IMG/VR virus record: IMGVR_UViG_3300036719_002639
Location: 1 to 64,000 of that record
DNA: 64,000 bases
Direction: 5' to 3' (one strand)
Source of the DNA: a virus
Shown: piece after piece, positions 51,218-57,539 of the stretch
Position numbering within the stretch: position 1 is the first letter of the stretch
How the letters are laid out: every line of letters starts with the position of its first letter
Notes under the pieces: generated by a model
Database searches by the model: none
The model's input: the letters and a program-made list of their open reading frames with translations, nothing else
Told to the model about the DNA's origin: nothing
Program-made: the position numbers and the translations under genes

Positions 51218-51315
51218 TGGCTGACTCGGCTCGACTTGAACGAGCACACACATCCCGTTAAGAATGTCATGGATGGTTTAACAGACCATTGCCTTACCAT
51301 TAGGCCAACGAGTCA
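51218..51315 (-). tRNA. tRNA-Asn(GTT) with long variable arm, copy 1
   Basis: TGACTCG acceptor, G73, CCA. Loop CTGTTAA. A variable region of about 27 nt contains an ACATTC/GGATGT hairpin, unexpected for Asn. Confidence 0.85.
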
Positions 51316-51391
51316 AACTTAAATTGTTTCTTGATATCGTGTCAAGGACGCTTGATTTGCACAAGGGGTTACGTTTACCCAATATTCAAAA
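51316..51391 (-). other. hairpin-rich spacer
   Basis: TCAAG-CGTC-CTTGA, CTTG/CAAG and GGGTAAAC..ACCC pairings on the minus strand. No tRNA or ORF is seen. Confidence 0.3.
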
Positions 51392-51478
51392 TGGCTCCAG
51401 AGGTAGGACTTGAACCTACACGCCCATTACAGGCATCAGATTAACAGTCTGACATGGCTACAATTACATCACTCTGGA
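51392..51478 (-). tRNA. tRNA-Asn(GTT) with long variable arm, copy 2
   Basis: TCCAGAG acceptor, G73, CCA. Loop CTGTTAA. 16-nt variable region with GCC/GGC pairing. Sequence differs widely from copy 1. Confidence 0.85.
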
Positions 51479-51488
51479 AACGAAAAAC

Positions 51489-51582
51489 AAGTTGGCTTTC
51501 TACTTTTTATTTAGCGTCTAAAAATCGAAAAAGACTGATTATGGACTCTCGCCCACGTTTTATTGTTTGCTGTAACCAACTT
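51489..51582 (-). ncRNA. CAGCAAACAA-family structured RNA, member 1
   Basis: 94 nt closed by AAGTTGG/CCAACTT. On the minus strand the 5' helix is followed by TTACAGCAAACAATA. The 3' helix is preceded by a hairpin with a TTCGATTT loop and then AAAAAGTAGAAA. Confidence 0.6.
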
Positions 51583-51592
51583 AAAATAAAAC

Positions 51593-51700
51593 AGATTGTG
51601 TTTTCTACTTTTTAGAGAACGTCGAAACTCCCATCTTTTTGATTTATGTGATCGTCTGGTGGATCACTAACGTATTGTTGTTTTTTGCTGTACACAATCT
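51593..51700 (-). ncRNA. CAGCAAACAA-family structured RNA, member 2
   Basis: 108 nt closed by AGATTGTG/CACAATCT. TACAGCAAAAAACAA at the 5' side, GAG-TTTCGACG-TTC hairpin and TAAAAAGTAGAAAA at the 3' side. The helix sequence differs from member 1 but pairing is kept. Confidence 0.6.
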
Positions 51701-51704
51701 AAAA

Positions 51705-51782
51705 TGGCTAACCCTGCTGGACTCGCACCAGCAAAAATTGACTAACGTTAATTGTCAACTTTCGGCTACTAGCTAAAGGTTA
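51705..51782 (-). tRNA. tRNA, probable Val(AAC)
   Basis: TAACCTT acceptor, G73, CCA, T arm GCTGG-TGCGAGT-CCAGC. The anticodon arm is irregular. The best 7-nt loop TTAACGT gives AAC; the alternative 11-nt loop leaves it undetermined. Confidence 0.5.
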
Positions 51783-51789
51783 ATGAAAA

Positions 51790-51886
51790 TGGAGGAAGCG
51801 GTGGGATTCCAACCCACGGAGGATAGTTTGAGCTACCCCCTTCCGTTTTCAAGACGGACGCAATAAAGACGCTCTGCCACGCTTCC
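51790..51886 (-). tRNA. tRNA-Ser(TGA)
   Basis: GGAAGCG acceptor, T73, CCA. Loop CTTGAAA. Long class II variable arm, proper for Ser. T-loop TTGGAAT. Confidence 0.88.
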
Positions 51887-51897
51887 ATAAAATAAAC

Positions 51898-52062
51898 AGG
51901 TTGATTTTCCTACTTTTTACACAGAAAATCGAAACTGTCACAAGTTTTACATCAGTAGATCACGATGTCAGGTTTTTATTTATGTGTCGCCTAGATAAAG
52001 ACACTATGCCCGAAGGCATTTATTTACTATTTAGTTTATTGTTTGTTTGCTGCAATCAACCT
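51898..52062 (-). ncRNA. CAGCAAACAA-family structured RNA, member 3
   Basis: 165 nt closed by AGGTTGAT/ATCAACCT. TGCAGCAAACAAACAA at the 5' side, an ACAG/CTGT hairpin with TTTCGATTTT loop and TAAAAAGTAGGAAA at the 3' side. A larger middle with GCC-TTCG-GGC and further hairpins. Confidence 0.6.
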
Positions 52063-52067
52063 AAAAT

Positions 52068-52143
52068 TGGGGCGATATACGAGACTTAAACTCGCTCTAA
52101 AACATTCACAGTGTTTCGTGCTAATCATTACACTAATATCGCC
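52068..52143 (-). tRNA. tRNA-His(GTG)
   Basis: Has the extra 5' G (G-1) pairing with C73 that defines tRNA-His, and CCA. Loop CTGTGAA. Confidence 0.9.
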
Positions 52144-52342
52144 ATTGTGGGACTTCATACCACGTTTGGGCCAAGCTAGAGGCTTATAGTGTGGGTTTGT
52201 CGTCCCTAAAATCTTTATAACTTGCCAGATATGGCGCATTAATGGCTATTATGGCACATTAATCGTCGTATTTGGCGCATTACTACTTTTCAAATATTCA
52301 GTTTTCAAAAATCGTGTTGTGCTTTCGCAATCAACTTCTAAT
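52144..52342 (-). other. leader of tRNA array 2 with three 20-bp-spaced repeats
   Basis: Contains a tRNA-like GGGAC/GTCCC closed structure (about 52147-52207) and three copies of TGGCRCATTA at 52232, 52252 and 52273, spaced about 20 bases. No ORF. On the minus strand it lies between the promoter and the first tRNA, so the repeats are transcribed. Confidence 0.45.
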
Positions 52343-52370
52343 ACTTTATCACAACTTCAAAAAATGTCAA
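52343..52370 (-). promoter_or_regulatory. early promoter of tRNA array 2, TTGACA-16-TAAAGT
   Basis: Perfect -35 at 52365-52370, -10 at 52343-52348, TGA as extended -10. It directs transcription into the array starting with tRNA-His. Confidence 0.8.
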
Positions 52371-52380
52371 CCCATAAAAC

Positions 52381-52413
52381 AAAAAACCCTAATCTTTTTT
52401 TAAGATCAGGGTT
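52381..52413 (-). terminator. rho-independent terminator
   Basis: Minus-strand hairpin AACCCTGATCT / AGATTAGGGTT followed by a T run. It separates the 52541-56741 operon from the tRNA array promoter. Confidence 0.87.
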
Positions 52414-52540
52414 ATAGTTGACAATATAATACCTGACCTTATCTCTTATGTAAGAGATTAGACCATGTTGTACTATTTTGCAATGACGTTTTCATATTGT
52501 TATAATTATTTAGTATATCCATTCAACTTTTCAATAAAAT

Positions 52541-52849
52541 TTATGAGAAATATTTAGTTACATCAAATTCTTTTAATGTTTTTGGTGGAACACCAGCTTG
52601 TTCCAACTTTAAAACTACACTTTTAGCTTGTTTAATATACGGTTTAACATTATGAGAAAGTCGTTGTAAAATTTCAATTTTATTTTTAACATCATTTTCG
52701 ATATTATCAATATTCTTTAAAACTGTTGTACCATCACTACCTAACATTTGATTACCATCTAACCATGTTGTCAAGAAATATCTATATGTGCCAGTAATCT
52801 CTTCACAAATTAAACCCATTTTTTCGTAATCTTTATCATCAAATCTCAT
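52541..52849 (-). CDS. unknown small helical protein
   Basis: 102 residues, mostly helical (NIENDVKNKIEILQRLSHNVKPYIKQAKS), ending KEFDVTKYFS. Preceded by a late promoter at 52873 and a GGTGA ribosome site. Possibly a small virion protein. Confidence 0.65.
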   Translation of the reverse strand: MRFDDKDYEKMGLICEEITGTYRYFLTTWLDGNQMLGSDGTTVLKNIDNIENDVKNKIEILQRLSHNVKPYIKQAKSVVLKLEQAGVPPKTLKEFDVTKYFS

Positions 52850-52872
52850 AATATCACCTAATTCCTTTTAAG

Positions 52873-52880
52873 TATTTAGT
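52873..52880 (-). promoter_or_regulatory. late promoter ACTAAATA
   Basis: Late element 23 bases before ATG 52849; it overlaps the start of the intergenic space after the next gene's stop. Confidence 0.5.
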
Positions 52881-52884
52881 TGCA

Positions 52885-53190
52885 TTAAATCTCAATCTTG
52901 TTCAATTCACCAATCTTATTATTAAGATCGATTAAAGTCAACTTAATTGTTTTTGATTTAGGTGCATCGACATTAACGCCTAAAACATATAAAATCTTTC
53001 TAATCACACCCATAATAGCGTTACATGCATCGATAGTTTTACCGATATCTTCTGCATATTTGTTCTTACTGGCATCCAATTGTTCTCTAGTGTTTTTCAA
53101 TACAATAACACTAGTACCCAACACATCGTAAATTTGCACAAGAGCATTCTTAATATTCCCCAACTTAAACATAGTTTTAAACCAATTCAT
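52885..53190 (-). CDS. unknown small helical protein
   Basis: 101 residues. Helical with the spacing of a coiled coil (LGNIKNALVQIYDVLGTSVIVLKNTREQLD). An AGAAGG ribosome site and late promoter GATAAATA precede it. Unknown function. Confidence 0.65.
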   Translation of the reverse strand: MNWFKTMFKLGNIKNALVQIYDVLGTSVIVLKNTREQLDASKNKYAEDIGKTIDACNAIMGVIRKILYVLGVNVDAPKSKTIKLTLIDLNNKIGELNKIEI

Positions 53191-53213
53191 AATTTTATCC
53201 TTCTTTCTTATAA

Positions 53214-53492
53214 TTATTTATCACGTTTCTTGATATTTACAAGATAATCTTCTTCGGAAACATTAAAAAGGTCAGATTCAGAGATAGACCATCTGTAATT
53301 CTGTTCATTATGTATTACACCTCTGGTATCGGTATAAACACCAGCAGGTAAGCGATATGGGCTATCTCCCGATGTTAGTGGTATGTTGGTGTAGTCGGGT
53401 TTAGGTTGGGTCGTACAACCCGATATATTTAACATCATGATTAAACCAATACCAACCCAAATTGTTGCCAATACATGTTGAATATATTTCAT
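53214..53492 (-). CDS. phage lipoprotein
   Basis: 92 residues from ATG 53492; the upstream extension to 53540 overlaps another gene. A short basic start, hydrophobic segment and lipobox NISGC give a type II signal peptide, so it should be anchored in the host envelope. The mature part has PYRLPAGVYTDTRGVIHNEQNYRWSISESDLF. It could be an outer-membrane spanin-like or exclusion protein, but it is not proline-rich enough to say. Confidence 0.72.
   Translation of the reverse strand: MKYIQHVLATIWVGIGLIMMLNISGCTTQPKPDYTNIPLTSGDSPYRLPAGVYTDTRGVIHNEQNYRWSISESDLFNVSEEDYLVNIKKRDK
53215..53222 (-). promoter_or_regulatory. late promoter GATAAATA
   Basis: The element coincides with the last codons and stop (GAT AAA TAA) of the lipoprotein gene and serves the 53190 gene. 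Confidence 0.55.
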
Positions 53493-53493
53493 A

Positions 53494-54120
53494 TTAACCT
53501 CTCCAAGTTTTATCAAATGGATCACCCCAATTATTACCAAGTTCTGGTGAATTTGCTACCATTGTTCCTAATTCCTTCTCTACATATTTAGCAATACAAG
53601 ATACTTCATCACATTGTGGGAAAGTCTCTTGAACATTTGCCTTTACATATACACGAATGATATATGTATATTTAGCACAATGTTCACATTTAGGAGGTTC
53701 TATTCCAAAGACATTTACTTCTGGTTTAATTTCACCTAATCCACCACGATATGGTAACTCATAAAAGAAAATTACACTACTATCAGCAAAATGTGTTACT
53801 AATTTATCCATACTATCGAATGAATAATCTTTTGTGTTATATGTCTCATTATTCATTTTGATAATAGGACCAAATCCTTCACCTACAATAAATATAGTTT
53901 TATCAGGATATTTTTCCTTCATTGCTTCTACTAACATATCTTTTGTTACAAGTTTAGTATATGTTTTATGTGTTACCTTCCATGATAATATTTCATTATC
54001 TCGTTTAAGCGAATTAATTTGTTGATATAAATCTTCGATCTGGTATAATAATTGATTCTCTCTATTATTAAGAGGTGGATTGAATTGTTCCTTAATTAAT
54101 GCTGTTGTTAGTTCTTTCAT
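53494..54120 (-). CDS. unknown protein with coiled coil and Cys/His cluster
   Basis: 208 residues. An N-terminal coiled coil (about 18-50, NQLLYQIEDLYQQINSLKRD) is followed by an alpha/beta middle (KTIFIVGEGFGPIIK). A Cys-rich segment (KCEHCAKY, FPQCDEVSCIAKYVEKEL) could bind zinc. It lies directly after the capsid-mimic gene. No family recognised. Confidence 0.65.
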   Translation of the reverse strand: MKELTTALIKEQFNPPLNNRENQLLYQIEDLYQQINSLKRDNEILSWKVTHKTYTKLVTKDMLVEAMKEKYPDKTIFIVGEGFGPIIKMNNETYNTKDYSFDSMDKLVTHFADSSVIFFYELPYRGGLGEIKPEVNVFGIEPPKCEHCAKYTYIIRVYVKANVQETFPQCDEVSCIAKYVEKELGTMVANSPELGNNWGDPFDKTWRG

Positions 54121-54121
54121 T

Positions 54122-54526
54122 TTATTCCTTCTTTCTTATTTTACTAAATTCTTCTTGTGGCTCGATTAATAATACTTTTTCACATTTATCTGAATCTTTA
54201 TTTATATCACCAATAAATCCCCATTTTTTCATTAGATATGTTTTGTGAAATTCTGCATAACGTTTTTTGATTTCCGCAATACGTTCTTCTCTAAAATTTC
54301 CAAAATAGTATTTCTCTTCGGATTCAAGTATAACTGCTGTTTTTAATCTGTTGATATTTTCTTCTTCTGATTCTGGTGTCTTAGTATAATCTAAAACATG
54401 TCTCCATTTTTCAACAAGTTGTGATGCTCTTTCAAAATCACACTGGTTTGAACATGTACGAAGTATACTGAGTTCTGTACAATCTTTACCACACCATTCA
54501 CAATAATCTTGTTTATAATCGTTCAT
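54122..54526 (-). CDS. zinc-knuckle protein carrying a copy of the capsid propeptide
   Basis: 134 residues. Residues 8-29 form a Cys zinc knuckle (YCEWCGKDC ... TCSNQC). Residues 33-77 copy residues 13-58 of the major capsid protein encoded at 60234. RASQLVEKWRHVLDY matches RATQLLEKWKPVLDY, and RLKTAVILESEEKYYFGN matches RLSTAVLLENQEKYLTEN. By eye 22 of 33 aligned positions are identical, with one gap in the linker. The capsid cleavage site YLTE-N is replaced by YYFG-N, so the copy should not be cut. The C terminus is a basic helix and a short acidic end. It may bind the scaffold or act as a capsid-assembly partner or regulator. Confidence 0.8.
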   Translation of the reverse strand: MNDYKQDYCEWCGKDCTELSILRTCSNQCDFERASQLVEKWRHVLDYTKTPESEEENINRLKTAVILESEEKYYFGNFREERIAEIKKRYAEFHKTYLMKKWGFIGDINKDSDKCEKVLLIEPQEEFSKIRKKE

Positions 54527-54735
54527 AATACTTCATTTGTAATATCGATATACTCACCACGTTTATATGACTCATGCATTTCAATTATTTCTTTGGCAGT
54601 TTGTTGTGCGTTTGGTGAACTTGACAAATTTCGTGTAAACCCAAAACCAATGATACCATCAGTTTTAAATATTTTTTGAAGTCGTGCTATATAATCAACT
54701 TCCGACATTTCTAAATTTACATAGGTTTGTTTCAT
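54523..54735 (-). CDS. unknown small protein
   Basis: 70 residues, coupled by 4-base overlaps on both sides. Mixed alpha/beta with GIIGFGFTRNLSSSPNAQQTAKEI. No family recognised. Confidence 0.6.
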   Translation of the reverse strand: MKQTYVNLEMSEVDYIARLQKIFKTDGIIGFGFTRNLSSSPNAQQTAKEIIEMHESYKRGEYIDITNEVL

Positions 54736-54983
54736 AATTTATTTCCTGTATATGGATCAATTGGATCATCTTCAAATAATTCAGGATGTTCTTTTCTAAG
54801 ATTTCCCATATCTTCTAAATAATCATTACCTATTTTCTCCCAATCTTTACCTATTTTTGCCCAATCACTAGTTTCATTTAATACTAAATCTTTAAGAGAT
54901 TCTTCGCATTTTAATATTTCTACTTCAATAAAATCTGCGATTGGCTTATCTTTTAATTGTTCGCTGATAATAATTTCGTTCAT
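54732..54983 (-). CDS. unknown small acidic protein
   Basis: 83 residues, acidic and helical (ADFIEVEILKCEESLKDLVL), with a repeated WAKIGKDWEKIGNDY segment and a DDPIDPYTGNKL end. No family recognised. Confidence 0.6.
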   Translation of the reverse strand: MNEIIISEQLKDKPIADFIEVEILKCEESLKDLVLNETSDWAKIGKDWEKIGNDYLEDMGNLRKEHPELFEDDPIDPYTGNKL

Positions 54984-54985
54984 AA

Positions 54986-55213
54986 TTAACCTTTCAAATG
55001 ACTATATTTCTTACGCTTCTCACGGATTCGTTGAATCGTTTCAAAGTCGCCTGTCTGAATAGCAATCTTCAAATCATTGTCTTCTTTGATTCTATCCAAT
55101 TCATCTTGCCGTTTCTTAGCTTCGGCTAAGTCTTCGGCAGTTGTCTCTTTCTTCTGTAAGATGAAATTAACAATTCGAACGATCAATTCAATTATTGCTG
55201 TTATTAGTTTCAT
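54986..55213 (-). CDS. small membrane-anchored coiled-coil protein
   Basis: 75 residues from ATG 55213. A hydrophobic N-terminal segment (LITAIIELIVRIVNFIL) is followed by a highly charged helix (KKETTAEDLAEAKKRQDELDRIKED). The shape fits an inner-membrane spanin or a membrane anchor, but the length is short for a spanin. It overlaps the upstream gene by 26 bases. Confidence 0.6.
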   Translation of the reverse strand: MKLITAIIELIVRIVNFILQKKETTAEDLAEAKKRQDELDRIKEDNDLKIAIQTGDFETIQRIREKRKKYSHLKG

Positions 55214-55484
55214 TTTTCTTCTGCTTGGCCTCAATCTTCATCAATCCTTCATGAACAAATGCCACAAATGCCTTATGATGATCTTGAAGTGCTATTAATT
55301 TATTACCTACATTCATATTCATTTCACTTAATCTCGCAACTTGTCCATATAAGTTAGCAATCTTGATACTCTTAGCATCCTCTTCACTAATTTCAAGAGA
55401 TTTCTCTGTAAGAAGTTTTTCAAACTCTACAATATCTAATAAATCTTGTGTCTTATTAAAAAGATTCTCTTCAAATAAGTTCAT
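55188..55484 (-). CDS. unknown helical protein
   Basis: 98 residues, nearly all helix. LLTEKSLEISEED carries an LTE triplet near residue 24. GKLIALQDHHKAFVAFVHEGLM-like core. Asn-rich end. No family recognised. Confidence 0.62.
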   Translation of the reverse strand: MNLFEENLFNKTQDLLDIVEFEKLLTEKSLEISEEDAKSIKIANLYGQVARLSEMNMNVGNKLIALQDHHKAFVAFVHEGLMKIEAKQKKNETNNSNN

Positions 55485-55695
55485 TTAACTCTTTCTCCCT
55501 AGTCTTTGAAGACATCATAATCGTTTTACCAATAGTCGGATGTGTTCGAACCAAATCACGAATAGCTTTTTGCATTACATATTCAAGATGGTCAAACACA
55601 TCTGCTGAGACTCTTGTGAATTTCTTCGTTCTAGTGTCTTCTGCAACACTTAGAACGAATTTCTTACAAGCTGATCTATTGATGAGTGATGCCAT
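55471..55695 (-). CDS. small conserved phage protein, histone-like pattern
   Basis: 74 residues. The sequence KKFVLSVAEDTRTKKFTRVSADVFDHLEYVMQKAIRDLVRTHPTIGKTI matches a small basic protein type common in phages, with the TRVS and HPTIGKT signatures. The helical pattern suggests a histone-fold-like dimer, but the function is unknown. Its start overlaps the upstream stop (TAATG). Confidence 0.7.
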   Translation of the reverse strand: MASLINRSACKKFVLSVAEDTRTKKFTRVSADVFDHLEYVMQKAIRDLVRTHPTIGKTIMMSSKTREKELNELI

Positions 55696-55862
55696 TAGCG
55701 TTTCTCATTTAAAAGGACTTGGACACTTTGCATATAAGGTTCGTCTTGGATTACTTCCTTGATTTGACGTTCCTTCTGTACTGCATTAGACTGTAACCAG
55801 CCCACCAAATTGCCTTCTTCAACGATCCACGTTCTTCCACCTGCCATAATTGTTATTTGCAT
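55695..55862 (-). CDS. unknown 55-residue protein
   Basis: Found between annotated-size frames: ATG 55862 to TAA 55695. It starts MQITIMAGGRTWIVEEGNL and ends with a charged helix. The stop overlaps the next start (TAATG) and the upstream gene ends one base before it, so the spacing fits an operon gene. Confidence 0.62.
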   Translation of the reverse strand: MQITIMAGGRTWIVEEGNLVGWLQSNAVQKERQIKEVIQDEPYMQSVQVLLNEKR

Positions 55863-55863
55863 A

Positions 55864-56091
55864 TTATTTCAAACTCCCTGCTTCTTTAATTACTTGACTA
55901 ACTTCATCTGAAATAGGTTTCTTAGTTTTAACATCCTTCTCAACACGTACACGTTTCTTCATGTCACGACTTGAGCGTAAAGGCTTACGAGGCACAGGTG
56001 AACTATTCTCGAAAGTTCTACCACCACACTGAGGACACTTATCCTTCAACTTACACACTTCTGATCCATAACCACAACTTTCACACCACAT
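55864..56091 (-). CDS. small zinc-ribbon protein
   Basis: 75 residues. CESCGYG and CPQCGG form a four-Cys zinc ribbon at 3-24, followed by a very basic Lys/Arg tail. A nucleic-acid-binding role is likely. Confidence 0.68.
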   Translation of the reverse strand: MWCESCGYGSEVCKLKDKCPQCGGRTFENSSPVPRKPLRSSRDMKKRVRVEKDVKTKKPISDEVSQVIKEAGSLK

Positions 56092-56092
56092 A

Positions 56093-56434
56093 TTATGTTT
56101 CCTTTCGCATTTTTAGTATCTTCTGTTTATTAATTTCGTCCAAAACTCTTTGATCATAAATAGTCGTAGCAGCTTTTGTTCGCAACATTGCAAACTTCTT
56201 GCCAAAAGAATTCACAATAAAGGTTCCAGCTTTAATTTTTACTTCCTTACCCTTCTGAACTTCATCTACATTCTCAGAAAGGAACTCTAATGTTAAGTCT
56301 TTCTTATCAAACTTAATAACCTTGAGCTTCAATCCGTTTACTTCAACGATTTCATCAGGCTGAATCAAACAAAATCCTCTAGAATCTTGTTGTTCTTGAT
56401 TCTCACGCACTTTAATTACATCTTGTTCTTGCAT
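56093..56434 (-). CDS. unknown beta-rich protein
   Basis: 113 residues. A strand-rich core (CLIQPDEIVEVNGLKLKVIKFDKKDLTLEFL, KGKEVKIKAGTFIV) resembles an SH3-like or KOW-like barrel. It has a basic C terminus. No family recognised. Confidence 0.62.
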   Translation of the reverse strand: MQEQDVIKVRENQEQQDSRGFCLIQPDEIVEVNGLKLKVIKFDKKDLTLEFLSENVDEVQKGKEVKIKAGTFIVNSFGKKFAMLRTKAATTIYDQRVLDEINKQKILKMRKET

Positions 56435-56435
56435 A

Positions 56436-56741
56436 TTATTTTACCTTTGGTTTTCTTCCACGCTTTTTAGGAGCTTCCTCAACTTCATTAGATAATAGTT
56501 TATCACCCTTTACTGATTTGTCAAGTTTTTTAGCAGCCTTAATAAACTTTTTAGCTTCTTTAGGGTCTTGAAGATTATTACAAATCTCTCCTAACATATG
56601 TACTATCGCATAATTGGTTAAAGCCTTTTCATCTGTAGCAATTTTCTCCAATGCATACGCACATAATGTCTTTGTCTCTTCATCTGTCAAGTCCATATCA
56701 TATTCTACCATATCCACAATTCGTTCATTAGTCAAATTCAT
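56436..56741 (-). CDS. small acidic protein with AT-hook tail
   Basis: 101 residues from ATG 56741, preceded by GAGGAA. A helical acidic body is followed by the C-terminal AT-hook-like KKRGRKPKVK, which should touch the minor groove of AT-rich DNA. First gene of the operon down to 52541, with an early promoter at 56766. Confidence 0.68.
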   Translation of the reverse strand: MNLTNERIVDMVEYDMDLTDEETKTLCAYALEKIATDEKALTNYAIVHMLGEICNNLQDPKEAKKFIKAAKKLDKSVKGDKLLSNEVEEAPKKRGRKPKVK

Positions 56742-56765
56742 ACCGTTCCTCATCTTTCTATTAAG

Positions 56766-56793
56766 AATATAACAAACTTTTAAGTTAAATCAA
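56766..56793 (-). promoter_or_regulatory. early promoter, TTGATT-16-TATATT
   Basis: The -35 is at 56788-56793, -10 at 56766-56771, TGT before the -10. Unlike other early promoters here it has a 24-base gap to the ATG, with a ribosome site. Confidence 0.65.
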
Positions 56794-56822
56794 GTATAAA
56801 TCTTGCAAAAACGAGAAATGGT

Positions 56823-56830
56823 TATAAATA
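56823..56830 (+). promoter_or_regulatory. late promoter TATAAATA, 9-base spacer to ATG
   Basis: Exact consensus. ATG 56840 would lie about 4 nt from +1, so the leader is almost absent. Confidence 0.7.
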
Positions 56831-56839
56831 CTTGTATAT

Positions 56840-57445
56840 ATGAGTGTTATAGAAACAAATTCGTTGATTGAAGAGTTGAAAAATCTTAATTCTGATTTAA
56901 GTGGTGGATTAAAAGATATGAAACGTACTACTATCGATCTAAATAGTAAGTTTAATAATTCTATTTCAACTATAACACCAATTATAACATCAACCACACC
57001 AACAACTAGTTCTATACCTATCTTACCACCAAAACAACCATTAAATATGGATGGATTAAGTGATTTCGTGTTATCTAAAACAGAAGAATTGGTAATTAAT
57101 GGATTAGATACTGTTAAAGACCTTCAGCAGACCGTAGGATTAACTATGGACGGAAAGGTTATCGCCGCCTTTGCAAACGTTATTGCCGCCACTAACACGG
57201 CTCTAGCCACTTTAAATGCCATAAATATTGAGCGTAGTAAACAAAAAGCAGCTAAAGAATTAAAAGAGATGGATATTGCTGCTAAAAAAGCTATTGGACC
57301 TGCAAATAATACTAAAAATGTCGTTAATCTCATCGCAAATAGAGAGGTCATACTTAAAATGTTAGAGGAAACATCAAATACACCTATAAAAGGGGAAATA
57401 ATTGATTTGACCTCCGATGATTATAGCGTTCAAAACACTAAATAG
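56840..57445 (+). CDS. unknown late protein, possible small terminase-like
   Basis: 201 residues. A Ser/Thr/Pro-rich segment (45-70) separates an N-terminal helix from a helical core (GKVIAAFANVIAATNTALATLNAINIERSKQKAAKEL). The core recalls the central region of T4-type gp16 small terminases, and the protein lies near head genes. The match is by pattern only and uncertain. Its end carries the late promoter of HNH copy 3. Confidence 0.65.
   Translation: MSVIETNSLIEELKNLNSDLSGGLKDMKRTTIDLNSKFNNSISTITPIITSTTPTTSSIPILPPKQPLNMDGLSDFVLSKTEELVINGLDTVKDLQQTVGLTMDGKVIAAFANVIAATNTALATLNAINIERSKQKAAKELKEMDIAAKKAIGPANNTKNVVNLIANREVILKMLEETSNTPIKGEIIDLTSDDYSVQNTK
57437..57444 (+). promoter_or_regulatory. 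late promoter ACTAAATA for HNH gene 3
   Basis: Inside the last codons of the preceding gene. +1 by T4 spacing is A57450, the first base of the AGCAG helix of the structured leader. Confidence 0.65.
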
Positions 57446-57448
57446 TTA

Positions 57449-57538
57449 TAGCAGTAATCAAAGAAGGTATGAACTTCTTTGAAACAGGTGGAGTAATCTA
57501 CCTACTGTCCTGCTACAGAAGTATTTAAGGAGTAATAT
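57449..57538 (+). ncRNA. conserved structured 5' leader of HNH gene 3
   Basis: The 67-nt domain (57449-57515) is closed by TAGCAG/CTGCTA. It has a perfect CAAAGAAG-GTATGAA-CTTCTTTG hairpin and a GGTGGA-GTAA-TCTACC hairpin with a GNRA-type loop, then GTCC, and an AAGGAGT ribosome site. Second copy of the element at 1478. Confidence 0.62.
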
Positions 57539-57539
57539 C

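Noticed and set aside
52439-52495. 18-codon frame downstream of a CTAAATA element
   Set aside because: It has no ribosome site and ends inside a hairpin; there is too little sequence to support coding.
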